Position numbers and translations under genes: made by a program. A stretch of 64,000 nucleotides of DNA from Himantopus leucocephalus (taxonomy: Eukaryota > Chordata > Aves > Charadriiformes > Recurvirostridae), in assembly GCA_003993805.1 (NCBI GenBank), contig RSEF01000003.1:42901415-42965414 (forward strand). The letters are read 5' to 3'. Below, piece by piece: positions 50,018-61,161 of the stretch. The notes under the pieces are model-generated. The model was not told the origin of the DNA, did no database searches, and was given only the letters and a program-made list of their open reading frames with translations. Position 1 is the stretch's first letter. Each line of letters begins with the position of its first letter.

Positions 50018-50097
50018 ATGGGCTGCCGGGACGCTGTCAGCGGGATAAGAGCGGAGCGGCAGGGCGGGCGCGCCGGCTCCGGTGGGGCGAGGAGCGG
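50018..50097 (+). CDS. Possible first coding exon, unrecognised
   Basis: CCCGCCATGGGC at 50012-50023 is a near-perfect Kozak start. The frame runs 26 codons plus two bases (MGCRDAVSGIRAERQGGRAG, then SGGARS) to a strong GCGG|GTAAGG donor at 50097/50098; unspliced, it would stop at the TAA two bases further on. An N-terminal MGC is typical of myristoylated and palmitoylated proteins, but I do not recognise this peptide. It could equally be a short upstream frame in a non-coding leader, or chance. The next contig gap at 51279 may hide the following exon. Confidence 0.25.
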
Positions 50098-51278
50098 GTA
50101 AGGGCCGGGCGGGCGCCGCCGCGGGTTGCGGGGCCGGGGGTAGGCCCGCCTGGCGGCGCGGGGCCGGGTGGGAGGCGGGCAGCTCGGAGGGCGCAGGCCC
50201 TGCTGCGGGTTTCGGCGAGGGGGCGCCCCGCCGCGGGCCGAGGCGAGCGCCGGGAGCCCGCGGTGCGTGGGCCGGGGCGGGCTGTCAGCCGGCGCCGGCC
50301 GCCTGGGCGGCGCGAAGATGCCCGCTGGTCGCCGCTGGAGGCTCAGGGCAGCCTGGCGGCGGCGGCGGCGGAAACTGAGGGAGGCGGAAGAAACGGCCGC
50401 CGGTGGCGCAGGCGGGGCCCTGCCCGCTCCGAGGCTCCCCGGGGCAGGGGCCGGGCCGGGCCGCGGCGGCGGGAGGGGCGGGTGCGCCTTCAGGGCCGCC
50501 GTGTTTCTCAGGGGCCGGAGCCGGGGCCGGCCCGGTGCGTTCGGTGGGTTTGCGTGAGGCCGTTTGCGGGCCGCAGTGCTTCTTCCGAAGCTGCGGCCGC
50601 CGCTCTGTACCGAAAGGCGGCACTTGGCGCTGCGTGTGCGGGTACCGGGGGTGCGTGCGGGGCTGTTTTCCGCGCCTTCCCCTGTGTCCGGGGTGCGGCG
50701 GGCTGCGCGTCGCCATGCCGTTGTGCGGGGCTGGAGCGCAACGCCGCGCTGGCGGCGAGGCGTGTGTTGGAGATGGGAGATAACGATTGAAGAAAAAGCA
50801 AATGTGGGCCGTTCGCGGAAACGCGATAACGTCGTCGATGGATGTGGAATACAACAGTGGCAGCACTTCAGCACCTGAACTATGGTCTGTTTTTTTTTTT
50901 TTAAAAAAAAAGAGTGCACAGAGGAGCAATGAGAACTCTTCTAGATATTTTCTGAGCAAGGGGAGAATGTGTGAAGACCCTCTTCTGAGGAGGGAAAAAA
51001 AATAAAATCTAAGAATTGGACGTTACGTGGTATCCCCAAATGAACTGAAGCACTGCCTTTTACTTACCTATATAGTGAGAGAGAAGGCAGGAAAAGCAGG
51101 TGCATCACTGGAAGTGAGAATAAAACTTATTGTATAAGAGAAAGCAGAGCAATTGAAGAAATTCAGAAAGAGGATCAGATGATAGTGGTGGCCTAGGAGT
51201 TGGAAAAGCATCTGATGTGTTTATAAATGGGAACTAGCTATAGAAGAAAATCTGGATGGGAGACATTTCTTTTGTTCA

Positions 51279-52278
51279 NNNNNNNNNNNNNNNNNNNNNN
51301 NNNNNNNNNNNNNNNNNNNNNNNNNNNNNNNNNNNNNNNNNNNNNNNNNNNNNNNNNNNNNNNNNNNNNNNNNNNNNNNNNNNNNNNNNNNNNNNNNNNN
51401 NNNNNNNNNNNNNNNNNNNNNNNNNNNNNNNNNNNNNNNNNNNNNNNNNNNNNNNNNNNNNNNNNNNNNNNNNNNNNNNNNNNNNNNNNNNNNNNNNNNN
51501 NNNNNNNNNNNNNNNNNNNNNNNNNNNNNNNNNNNNNNNNNNNNNNNNNNNNNNNNNNNNNNNNNNNNNNNNNNNNNNNNNNNNNNNNNNNNNNNNNNNN
51601 NNNNNNNNNNNNNNNNNNNNNNNNNNNNNNNNNNNNNNNNNNNNNNNNNNNNNNNNNNNNNNNNNNNNNNNNNNNNNNNNNNNNNNNNNNNNNNNNNNNN
51701 NNNNNNNNNNNNNNNNNNNNNNNNNNNNNNNNNNNNNNNNNNNNNNNNNNNNNNNNNNNNNNNNNNNNNNNNNNNNNNNNNNNNNNNNNNNNNNNNNNNN
51801 NNNNNNNNNNNNNNNNNNNNNNNNNNNNNNNNNNNNNNNNNNNNNNNNNNNNNNNNNNNNNNNNNNNNNNNNNNNNNNNNNNNNNNNNNNNNNNNNNNNN
51901 NNNNNNNNNNNNNNNNNNNNNNNNNNNNNNNNNNNNNNNNNNNNNNNNNNNNNNNNNNNNNNNNNNNNNNNNNNNNNNNNNNNNNNNNNNNNNNNNNNNN
52001 NNNNNNNNNNNNNNNNNNNNNNNNNNNNNNNNNNNNNNNNNNNNNNNNNNNNNNNNNNNNNNNNNNNNNNNNNNNNNNNNNNNNNNNNNNNNNNNNNNNN
52101 NNNNNNNNNNNNNNNNNNNNNNNNNNNNNNNNNNNNNNNNNNNNNNNNNNNNNNNNNNNNNNNNNNNNNNNNNNNNNNNNNNNNNNNNNNNNNNNNNNNN
52201 NNNNNNNNNNNNNNNNNNNNNNNNNNNNNNNNNNNNNNNNNNNNNNNNNNNNNNNNNNNNNNNNNNNNNNNNNNNNNN
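51279..52278. other. Assembly gap (1000 N)
   Basis: Exactly 1000 N, a placeholder of unknown size between the orphan CpG island and the B3GALNT2 contig. Exons belonging to the island's gene could be hidden here. Confidence 0.98.
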
Positions 52279-54907
52279 AAAGGTGCATACTAAAGCCTGC
52301 AACTTTAATATAGCAGTCGTTTATCCAGCTGGATTTCTGATATCAAAAGACTAACAAAAGATGTACTTTGGGAGGACCTGATTATGTAGTTTTTCCTCTC
52401 TCTTCATTGTATAGGGATAAAAATCTGTATATATAATTGTCCTAGAAAATACGAGTCATGGCTTTCTTTTGGGTCTGAATCAGAATTTGGATGTGTGTCT
52501 TCAAGGATACTAAAGAAAACTTGCGGGAGGAGTGGTTCCTAGGACATAGAGGTTTCTTGTACTGAATGCTAATAATACTTTAAGTCATTAGACTGATTTA
52601 AATAGTACTGAAATGTGTAAAAAATAGTGGGCAAAATTACCAGAATAAGTGCTATATCAAATGTTACAGGCACCTGCATATTTAATCTTTAGGGAGAATG
52701 ATATTTGGGATAAATATTGTACATTTGCATCTAATTGAATTCAGCTTTATAGCACTATTAAATTAAGTACAGCCATAAATACCAGAACTGGTATGGGAAC
52801 AACTTTTCTGTCTGTTAGAGGAAGATGTATGTCTGAGTTTGTCAAGTACATTTACACCACTCGCACTTGTGAATAAACAAAACCAGCAGCTTTACTCTAA
52901 AATAGGGTCTTTTCTTTCCCAAATTCCTATTACAAGTAGAAATTGCACAGGATCGTCTATTACTGCCACCTACTGATAAAGTGATAAACAGCCGACTGAA
53001 ACAGAAAAAAATAGCAACATAAACTAGAAATTACCTCAAAGGAGGATTTTAAATTAATACCCATACTCTCAGAAACGGCACACTAGCACTTCTGATTTCA
53101 TCGTCTGCCTTGTGTAAGGTGTCACCTGTCACTGTGGTACTGCTGGGCTGCGCTTCAACCTCACACTTCAGTTCCAAACGTCTCAGTTTAGGAAAAGACA
53201 AAAGTCAAATACATAATGTGGTTAAATAGGTCAGGTGTCTAGCTAAAAATAAACACTTAAAAATTGTGGAAATCTTTAGGTGTATCAGTTGGAGTTGCTG
53301 CTTGCTCCCTTCTTGAATTTCATTTACCAGTTTCACATGTAACGCGGATGCCCGTTCCTCATTGCCACCATGCCTCTGGTTGTGCCACCACTTACGCTTT
53401 TGCCTTTTGCTCCCTTGAGCAGGCGATGTGAGCGCAAAAGGCAGTGAGGCTCTATGGCAGAGCGGGTCCCCAGTGCGGTGAGCTGCTCATAACCTCTCCT
53501 GTTTGCCTTCCTCTTTGCAGAGCCGTGCAAGAGCTTTCACGTCACTGACAGCTGCAACTATTCGTTCACACGCAAACTTTGCTCCTGGCTGCTGGGTTTT
53601 CTATTTTGGGGTAGGTTTTTTTCCCAATTATTTGAGTCTATGCCAGATTCTTCTTCATATGCCACAGCATAAGTATACAGCCAGAACAGAGCTTAGGCCA
53701 CTGCTTACACTTAGAATAGCATTTTACAGAAAATGCACTAGGCGTGGTGTAAGGACATGTTTCAAAAGACCACCCATTCCACAGAATCCATTTGTTGCAT
53801 AGCCTCTCACTGTACCATATCCTGTTGTGCCTTTGAACTTCAGGCTGCATACCTGAGCCTTTCATTCTTTCTATACTATGCTCTAAAGAGATGCGCAACT
53901 TTTTTCAGTGAAAGGAAGGAATGAGCCAAACTTTATAGACAAGAACCATTGTGACTTTTAAAATACCTTTCAAGTAGCAGTGATTTTAAAGACCTTTACA
54001 GTGTAACAGCCTCTCTGGCAAGTGTGACTCACATGACTTTTGGCTGTAAAATTATCCTTAACTTTCTTGTTACAAAGACTGTTCACTACCATGGTTCTTG
54101 TACTGATTCTTGCCTGAGAGGTTTCCCCGTGGAGAGCGCACCAGCTTTTATCCTACTCATCAGAACACAACACACAGATTTCCAATATATATATCTGCAG
54201 TGCTGATATGAATATATTAGTCATATCCTTAAAAGATGAGTGAAAAATTTCAGATGCTAAGATTATAATGAAAAAATACCCAACAGAAACGTTGAGAATA
54301 TGAAGAATGTTATAGATAATAGCCTCTCTGAGGCCCTTTCTTCTTTCTCAGACAGCACATGCATGTTTTGTTCTGGGAGTTTGCTTCAGACTCTGGAAAG
54401 TAACTACAGAGGGCAACTATGAAATATCTATTCACGAGAAATTAGAAGGCTGTAAAAGTGATTATATTTCTTTACAGTTCTGCCCATACCAGCTAAGCAA
54501 ATACTTGCAACGAGGATGTGAACACGTCTGAGGACATTTAAGCAGAATCTGAATAAATGCAAAAAATACATTAGAAGATCATTAAAGAAGCTAAGTTAAG
54601 CACTCATTTAAGAAATGTCAGAGTTAAATTTGCTTATGCATCTTCCATTTGCCTCTCTCATTTGTATGCACTACTATTCCAGATTGCCATTGCAGGAATT
54701 CCCACAAGGCACAGTATAGGCAATGCTCAGTTAATGAGCAGTTACTTGATACTATTTTGGTGTCTTTATTCATTGTGCAGCCCTGGGCCTGATTTACTCA
54801 CAAATCTCTGCTTTCAATGTAGAACTTATTCCCTGATGAGCGTCTATGTGGTGCTCATCACAGATTGCTTCAGAAAGTATCTCTACAGTATCCTGGAGGA
54901 ATGCGAG

Positions 54908-55210
54908 GGTGGAACTATTCCCATCTTACAGTGGGAAGCTGAGGCACAGCCTGAACAGAACGGGTGAGGATGTCCGTACCTGCCTCTTCGGAGTACTTAG
55001 CTCTTCCAGCATCTCAAACAATGTTCCCATTTGCTCAAGCTTCAGCTCCAGATCCTCAGCTCTACAAACTGGAGTGACTCTTGCAAGACAAATGCCCAGA
55101 AACTAGGGGGAAAAAGCAACATGAAATGTTTAGTTTAATGATTTTCCTGGTATCACGCAGAGGCAAGGACAGAACCCAGTTCTCCCAAGCAGCAATGACC
55201 CTTAGCCTTG
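54908..55210 (-). mobile_element. MIR-like ancient SINE relic, interrupted
   Basis: ACTATTCCCATCTTACAG and GAAGCTGAGGCACAG at 54914-54950 match the reverse complement of the MIR core. GGTATCACGCAGAGGCAAGG and ACAGAACCCAGTTCTCCC at 55149-55186 match the part that normally follows. About 200 bp of unrelated sequence lies between the two pieces. The family is assigned from memory of the consensus. Confidence 0.5.
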
Positions 55211-55392
55211 TAACACTATTTCGTAGTCCCACCTCATTCACCTCACACCTTCTGCAACAAATGAAGCAGCCGTCTGGTGCGTTGTCCAGCAGAGCACGTC
55301 CATCTTAAAGTGAGGTACGCACCACGAGGGGAAAATAGCATCAAGTCATGTAAGTTTTTTTTTAAGGAAACATAGCCTGGGTATTATCTATC

Positions 55393-55465
55393 CAATGATA
55401 GATTATAAAGAAATGATAAATAATATGANCAATGATAGATTATAAAGAAATGATAAATAATATGA
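55393..55465. repeat. Exact 36-bp duplication around a single N
   Basis: Positions 55393-55428 and 55430-55465 are identical and separated only by the N at 55429. A false duplication where two contig ends overlap is the simplest explanation. Confidence 0.93.
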
Positions 55466-55517
55466 GACCAATATGCTTTGTAATCGCCCCAACAGCTTAA
55501 CTCTCTACCAGGCATGT

Positions 55518-55621
55518 GATTAAAAAGTGTATTTGCTGCCACAGGTCTCAGCAGGAATTCCTATAAACGNGATTAAAAAGTGTATTTGCTGTCACAGGTC
55601 TCAGCAGGACTTCCTATAAAC
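55518..55621. repeat. 51-bp duplication around a single N
   Basis: Copies at 55518-55568 and 55571-55621 differ at two positions and flank the N at 55570. The differences look like allelic variants or sequencing errors at a contig join. Confidence 0.92.
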
Positions 55622-56617
55622 CTTATTCTCTTCTGTACCTGCACCCTGAAGTCTTTGTGCCACTTGTTAAAAATAGCTGAATATTAGCTGCACATGAAGT
55701 AGCTAACCCCACCAGCTGGCTGTTGCCTGATTGTTGGATATTTAGTGGTGTTCCACATCTCTGCAAGACATTCCCCTGTTTGCTCTCTGAGATGTGCCTG
55801 CCAAGATTTAGTTGCTACCATACAGGTGGTTTTGAGTCCATTTCTGGTTTTGATTGTCATGAACGTGACAAAGAGTCAACTAAAACTGTGAAGTTTATTC
55901 TTGTTGCATTGGTATGTTTGGATAACTGTGATGTTCTGCAAGCCGGCTTTGCACGGTAGTTACCAATTCTTGTGCAGGTTAGGCTGGGTCTGATTAAGAA
56001 AAAAAAGAATCCAACAGAAAAACACCTTCTTTCCAGAAGGCAACAAGGATATTCTAATTTATCCATCTGTAGAATAAGGGATGGTGACTTGGTCACCCAC
56101 CAGGATGCTCATGTGACCACTTTGTGAGAAGACATGAAATGTGAAGCTCCACCTTTCCGTAAAGGAAAGTGAGTTGAGGCAAGTTGTGTTATCTTTGCCT
56201 GAATACGATGGCAGAGATTTTTGGTTGCTAGATTCTTGCAATGCAACTGAAAGGAAGGCCCTACAGAATATTTTTGGACCTCAGAGAAGTCAGTCTAAAC
56301 TGTGCCTTCTGCCACGAATCAGACCCATGTGCCAAAACTGTTAAAACCTCGAAAACATCAGAGAAGAAGAGCAATTTACAATGCTGTTCTACTGACATAA
56401 TTCAGCAAAACTTAAAGCCACCGCTCCAAATGCACATGAGGATGCTAAAACTTCGTTTTAAAAACAGGTCAGCAAAATAATAGACAAATAATTTTAAACA
56501 CAACAAGTAGGTTTTTTTCTTAATGTTCTTAGTTAACTTCCTTAACTTTTCAGAAATTATTAAATTATTTTAGCTGAAACTTACCAAACTTTGCAGTGTG
56601 ATACAGGTCATTGTCAC

Positions 56618-57232
56618 TGCAACCCGCATGGTAAAGAATTTCTTCTTTATATCTAACTTAAATCTACCCTCTTTTAGTTTCAAACTGTTACCCTTTGTCC
56701 TATCACTACAGGCCCTGGTAAAAAGTCTTGCTCCATCTCTCTTATAAGCCCCCTTTAAGTATTGTAAAGCCACAATAAGCTCTCCCCAGAACCTTCTCTT
56801 CCTCAGGCTGAACAATCCCAACTCTCTCAGCTGCTTTTTGTAGGAGAGGTGCTCCAGCCCTCTGACCATTTTCTCAGCCCTCCTCTGGACCCTCTCCAGA
56901 AGGTCCATTTCTTTTTTGTGCTGGGGCACCAGAGCCGGACGCAGTACTCCAGGTGGGGTCTCACCAGAGCGCAGTAGAGGGGCAGAATCACCTCCCTCAA
57001 CTTGCTGGCCGCACTTCTTTTGATGTAGCCCAGGATACAGTTGGCTTTCTGGGCTGCAAGCACATATTGTTGGCTCATATCTGATTTTTCATCTACCAGT
57101 ATTCCCAAGTCCTCTGCAGGGCTGCTCTCAACCCCTTCATCCGCCAGTCTGTACTGCCGCTGGGGATTGCCCCGACCCAGGGTCACTTGGCCTTGTTGAA
57201 CTTCAAGAGGTTCACATTGGCCCACATTTTTT
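56618..57232 (-). pseudogene. CR1 LINE ORF2 C-terminal fragment
   Basis: Read on the minus strand, two frames together give the C-terminal part of CR1 ORF2, the reverse-transcriptase protein of the main avian LINE. The first runs from [12 protein letters not shown] through [16 protein letters not shown] and [19 protein letters not shown]. After a frame change near 56925 the second runs from [18 protein letters not shown] through [14 protein letters not shown] to the RTKGNSLKLKEGRF and KKFFTMRV blocks. The family blocks are all present in order, so the identification is firm. The copy lacks the 5' part, the end after FFTMRV and the 3' UTR, and is frameshifted at both the 5' side (near 57200) and the middle. 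It is a dead, 5'- and 3'-truncated insertion. Confidence 0.93.
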
Positions 57233-60200
57233 GTTGGTTCACATTGGTTCACATTTTATGATCAACCAGTATGAAGGGGTTGCAAGATTTAGTTCCATTG
57301 CACTCATGCCCTGAAGCATTTAACCAACATGATGGAAAGAGTCAAATCAATGTGTTTTCTCTAAAGGAAATACTGCCTCTTTGACCTATTCAGCTCTTTG
57401 TATTTCTTTATAAAGGAGAACATAGTCACACCATATCCGGATTTTTTAAGGGAGACTAGTAAGTATCCCTTAAGAGACCATTAAGGAAGATAGCCATGGG
57501 CAAAATCTTGTTAGATTCTTGCCTCCATTCAGTGTACAAATGAGCACAGGCCTTGCACCACACCGGCTGCACGCTGCGTGCTGCTTTCTAATAGCATCTC
57601 TCTTCATGCCTGTCCATCACAGTCCTTAGAGCTGGCTGGTCCCATACCATTGACTTTTCTTTGCTGCTGCTAATGATATGAGCTGGCAGGCCCGTCAGCA
57701 AGACAGCCTGTTTTCCAGAGATCATTTTTCGCAGGATTCCTTTGTCTGTCCTTAGGAGACCCCAGCAACACTGATGGCATTAATAGCCCGAGCAGGGGAG
57801 TCAGGGAACTCCTCTGCATCTGTACTTCATCCAGATCGGAAAGCCGAAAGTGGAGGCAGGGAGACGTCTCTTCTATTTGGGAAAATAAACAAAATCTATT
57901 TCTTCTAAAGATCCTAAGGAAGGTAAGAAAAAGATTGATAATTCCTCAATACAGACAGTTAATCTTCTTAGGTTATGAACACCAGAAAAAAAATGATTCA
58001 CTCTTGGCATCCAAATTTACAACCCATTAAACTCTAGCAAAATCCTTCATACCCTGATCTATAGTCTCTTTTAATACTTTTTTCTTTAAATAACTGAAGG
58101 CACAATGATTTTGTGAAATGTAATAATACATTAGTATTACTGCAAGGTGTGAAGAAAGTTAAGCCCCAAAATGGAATCTGTCACCAGTCCTTCCTCTGCT
58201 TTCAGATGGAGCATACAGAGATCAATAAAACACACAACCCCCTGGGGACGAACTCTGCTAAAACATACGCAGCGCTACTCTGCTTTTTGCTCTTCTCATC
58301 TGCTGCAACTGTCCTAAAAAAAAATCCCAGTCACGCACTTGGGGCAATAATTAGGCAAACAAACATTAAAAAAACGGAATGCTACGGACTGGCTAGCTGT
58401 GGTACGTAAGTACAGCTCTGGTATTCATTGAGGCACGCATGTCTCCTCCGTGTCAGACAGAAGACGCTTATCCAGAGACATTATGCAAATTTAGCAGAAG
58501 CATCTTAAGTTTGCAAGCAGCCCGGGGGACAAAAATTTCTGTCTCTTCGATTTCCAGCTCTTGTGCCCAACATGTTGTGCCTGTACTGTGCTTTGTGTGC
58601 CAGACGTACCACCTGAGTCTGTAATGTCAGAAGAGTAAATCTGCTCAGAAAGCGCAGAATGAAAATGGTGTATTTTTGGTAAATGATACCTAGAATTGGC
58701 ATAACCCAAACCTAACTTTGCTGTCTTCCAGGAAAATAATTTGGCATTATCTAGAATTTATGTTCCAGATCCATTTGTCTTTACATAGTTTCATGATTCT
58801 AAAAAGCTCTGGAAAAATCTTTTATATGGGCCAAGACTTTTCAAAAAGTGTGCTTAAAACTTGGTGCCTTGAATCCGTGTTTAGACACTCCGATATCAGC
58901 TTGTCTCATAAAAGCACTCAAGAATGCAAACTGAAACTGCTTTGCTAATGGGAATTTCTGAAAACCAGGTTAATGGTTGGGTCTGATCATCTCATGGTTT
59001 ATACACAGATGCACACTTTCAATGTTATACACAACATGAGAAGTGCCACTGCTTGCATCCTCTACAGATGATGAAGTTGGGAGGCTTAGGTTACATCTTT
59101 GGCTTTAAAAATCCTGCAGTGAATCTGATGGAAAACGGAGTAGGAAAGTCCAGTCCTCTACAACTGAACTGTATTTTAATAATTTCCTGCATGACTAACA
59201 AAAAATGCATATATATTATCCTTTTGACCAGGGTACCCTGTTTCTGTCATGTGGAAGATAAAAGTAGGGAGAGATTTCTCCTTGTTTGTACATTATATAT
59301 TCCTTTATCCTTGAGCATATTAAGTATACCACTGTACAGAAAGCAAGATATTAAGGAATCAGGTCCTCTGTTTTGTCTGCAAGGAAGTAAGCACTCCCAG
59401 ACATGTTTGTAAGATGCCCATCAGTTCACCTGGCCTGGGGTTAGGCTTGGGGAGAGAACCTAACATATGGTCTACAAGGAATATAAGCAAATATACAATA
59501 ATATTAGCAGTGGGACCAGTTTTTATTTCTGCAGCTGAGCCTGCTAAAAGGCAACTCAAATGTAAATAGTGATTAATAACAATAGCATTTTTGTGTACAT
59601 ACTTTTCCTAGCACTATTATTTGCTGACAAGTACACACTCAATTGCATATTAAATATGTGGAAGTATGCAAACAAACTAAAGTCGATTTATTTACAGAAC
59701 ATTTTCCTTTTGCTGTTTAAACCCGATATATAAGGGTTAAAGTCATCGGTTTTCTTTCTAATATCTCACTCCAGTTGCTAAAAAATGAATCTTAATTAAG
59801 CTGTTTGAAAGGACTTTAAGCATTTTCTAAACACTTTTCACGGCTTGGGGATTTTCAAAAGCAGATTTTAGTCTTCCTTTCCTAAAAACTCAATCCTTTC
59901 TTTCAATTATACTTTATACGTACCAGGTTCTTTTACTAAATTATGGTGTTTTTTGGATAGAATAGCATCAGCAAGCGTTCATTTAAGCCTTACAGCTATT
60001 ACACATAAACTTGTAGTTTATACATTAACTTCTGAGAAACCTCTGCTTATTTATCCACATTTTTTTTTTCCTCAGGTAGATCCACCCTACAGGAGTCCAG
60101 GAAACATTTCTTTTTGTTATCTGTGTTCAGAGGGCCCAGAGACAAGTAACCTCTCAAGGTGCTGGGCTGGGGTCATTCACACCTCGTAAGGGACTTCTGC

Positions 60201-60371
60201 CAGAACAAGAATGCCACCGTCGATTCTTGGCCATGAGGCAGCCGCAGTTAAGGGCACTTGGGTTGTCTAGAATTCCCCCCCTGGAATTTCAGTCAAGCGA
60301 CGTGTTCCTTGCTGGAATAAAATACCCCAGAAACAGTTTGCAGTGCCGCCGCACTTCTTGGCCAAAGCGAN

Positions 60372-60390
60372 CCCCCCCCCCCCCCCCCCC
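60372..60390 (+). repeat. Homopolymer C19 next to a single N
   Basis: Nineteen C bases directly follow the N at 60371, about 100 bp before the B3GALNT2 CpG island. Length and base identity are unreliable, and sequence may be missing. Confidence 0.95.
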
Positions 60391-60841
60391 TTTATCGGAT
60401 TAGTCGGGGATTGTTCTGGAATGCCATTTTGTTACTATAACGATGACTTTTTTTTAAAGGGGCACTCAGGACATAATCGTAGTGTTGCACAAATAAAGAC
60501 TAACCGGGGAAGGCTGGTGTCCCCGTCCCCCCCCCGCCTCAGCCGCCGCCTCAGCCCCCGGCCCGAGGGCAGCCCGGGCGGCCACAGGGAGCCCGGCCCG
60601 CGGCTCCCCCGAGGGGAGCAATCCGCAAGGATACCGCGCTGCTACCGCCCCCGGCCACTCTCCCCCGACGCCTACGCTCCCCCGCCATGTAAAACATGAG
60701 GTAAAGCCGCGCTTCCTCGGCGCTACCCCGCGGGCGAGAGCGCCCGCCCGGTTCCCCCCGCCGAGCAGCCCCTCCTTCCGCCGCCCCGCCGTGCGCGGCA
60801 CACCCGGCCCCGCTCTCCTCAGCCTCCCGGGGCCGCCCCGC

Positions 60842-60860
60842 GGCATTGTGGGGGCTGTAG
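60842..60860 (-). promoter_or_regulatory. ZNF143/THAP11-like site
   Basis: The plus strand reads GGCATTGTGGGGGCTGTAG; the minus strand is CTACAGCCCCCACAATGCC, matching the CTACAnnTCCCAnnATGCC pattern with one core mismatch. It lies about 200 bp upstream of the B3GALNT2 start codon. Confidence 0.5.
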
Positions 60861-60911
60861 GCGGCCGCCGCCGCCGCCCGCCCCGCCGCTGCCCGCCGGG
60901 GCTGGGGCGGG

Positions 60912-60930
60912 ACTGCAGCTCCCGGCGGCC
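60912..60930 (+). promoter_or_regulatory. Weak ZNF143-like site
   Basis: ACTGCAGCTCCCGGCGGCC keeps the ACTRCA and CTCCC parts of the ZNF143/THAP11 pattern but lacks the ATGC end. It is offered only because it is paired with the better inverted site 50 bp upstream. Confidence 0.3.
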
Positions 60931-61058
60931 GCGGGGCAGCGGAGCCCGGCCCGGCCGAGCGGCGGCGGCGCAGGGAGGAGCCGCGGGCGGCCGAGTCGGC
61001 CCGTCGCCGCTGGGAGAGGCCGGCGCGGAGGGGAAGGGGCTGGCTGCGGCGGCGGCCA

Positions 61059-61161
61059 ATGCGAAACTGGCTGGTGCTGCTGTGCCCCTGTGCGGTCGGG
61101 GTCGCGCTGCACCTCTGGCTGCTGCTCAGCTGCCCCGGCGGCCCCGGGAGGCACCCGGCAG
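61059..61161 (+). CDS. B3GALNT2: B3GALNT2 coding exon 1 (signal anchor)
   Basis: B3GALNT2 is a GT31-family UDP-GalNAc:beta-1,3-N-acetylgalactosaminyltransferase 2. In the ER it adds beta-1,3-GalNAc to GlcNAc on O-mannose, building the core M3 trisaccharide of alpha-dystroglycan that is needed for laminin binding. The exon encodes 34 residues plus one base, starting [20 protein letters not shown]. The first eleven residues and the ALHLWL block are identical to human B3GALNT2 as I recall it. After a three-residue cytosolic tip, residues 4-24 form the uncleaved signal anchor of a type II membrane protein; the following [11 protein letters not shown] begins the luminal stem. The donor is GCAG|GTAGGG, phase 1. 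The start context is weak (C at -3 and +4), and a CCAAT sequence overlaps the ATG. The catalytic domain lies in later exons outside the window, and ERO1B at the other end runs in the same direction. Confidence 0.93.

Larger units (their letters stand above)
49250..50850. promoter_or_regulatory. Orphan CpG island with TATA box
   Basis: GC content rises sharply from about 49300 and is extreme between 49620 and 50760, with very dense CpG, GGGCGGG boxes and GGCCGGG repeats. This is the signature of a promoter, yet no identified gene starts here. A TATAAATA box lies at 49572-49579 just before the island core. Very long open frames on both strands here (up to 433 codons) reflect the scarcity of stop codons in GC-rich DNA. 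In human, GNG4 lies just upstream of B3GALNT2 in the same orientation, so this may be the GNG4 promoter, whose first exon is non-coding; that is inference, and I found no GNG4 coding exon. Confidence 0.7.
52279..60480. other. Intergenic region upstream of B3GALNT2
   Basis: About 8 kb of mostly AT-rich sequence. It contains a MIR-like relic (54908-55210), two N-separated assembly duplications (55393-55465 and 55518-55621), a CR1 ORF2 fragment (56618-57232) and a C19 run at 60372-60390. A 90-bp stretch at 53521-53610 is bounded by good splice-site sequences but matches nothing I know. No GNG4 coding exon was found. Confidence 0.65.

Noticed and set aside
49618..50919. 433-codon minus-strand frame, and 288-codon plus-strand frame at 49924-50790
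   Set aside because: Very GC-rich CpG-island DNA has few stop codons; composition is low-complexity (P, A, R, G) and both strands are open at once.
52279..60300. GNG4 coding exons expected upstream of B3GALNT2
   Set aside because: I looked for the conserved C-terminal region ending in a CaaX box on both strands and did not find it; it may lie in a gap.
14585..60480. CRISPR arrays, operons, phage or other prokaryotic systems
   Set aside because: The window is vertebrate nuclear DNA with spliced genes and LINEs; no such structures are present.
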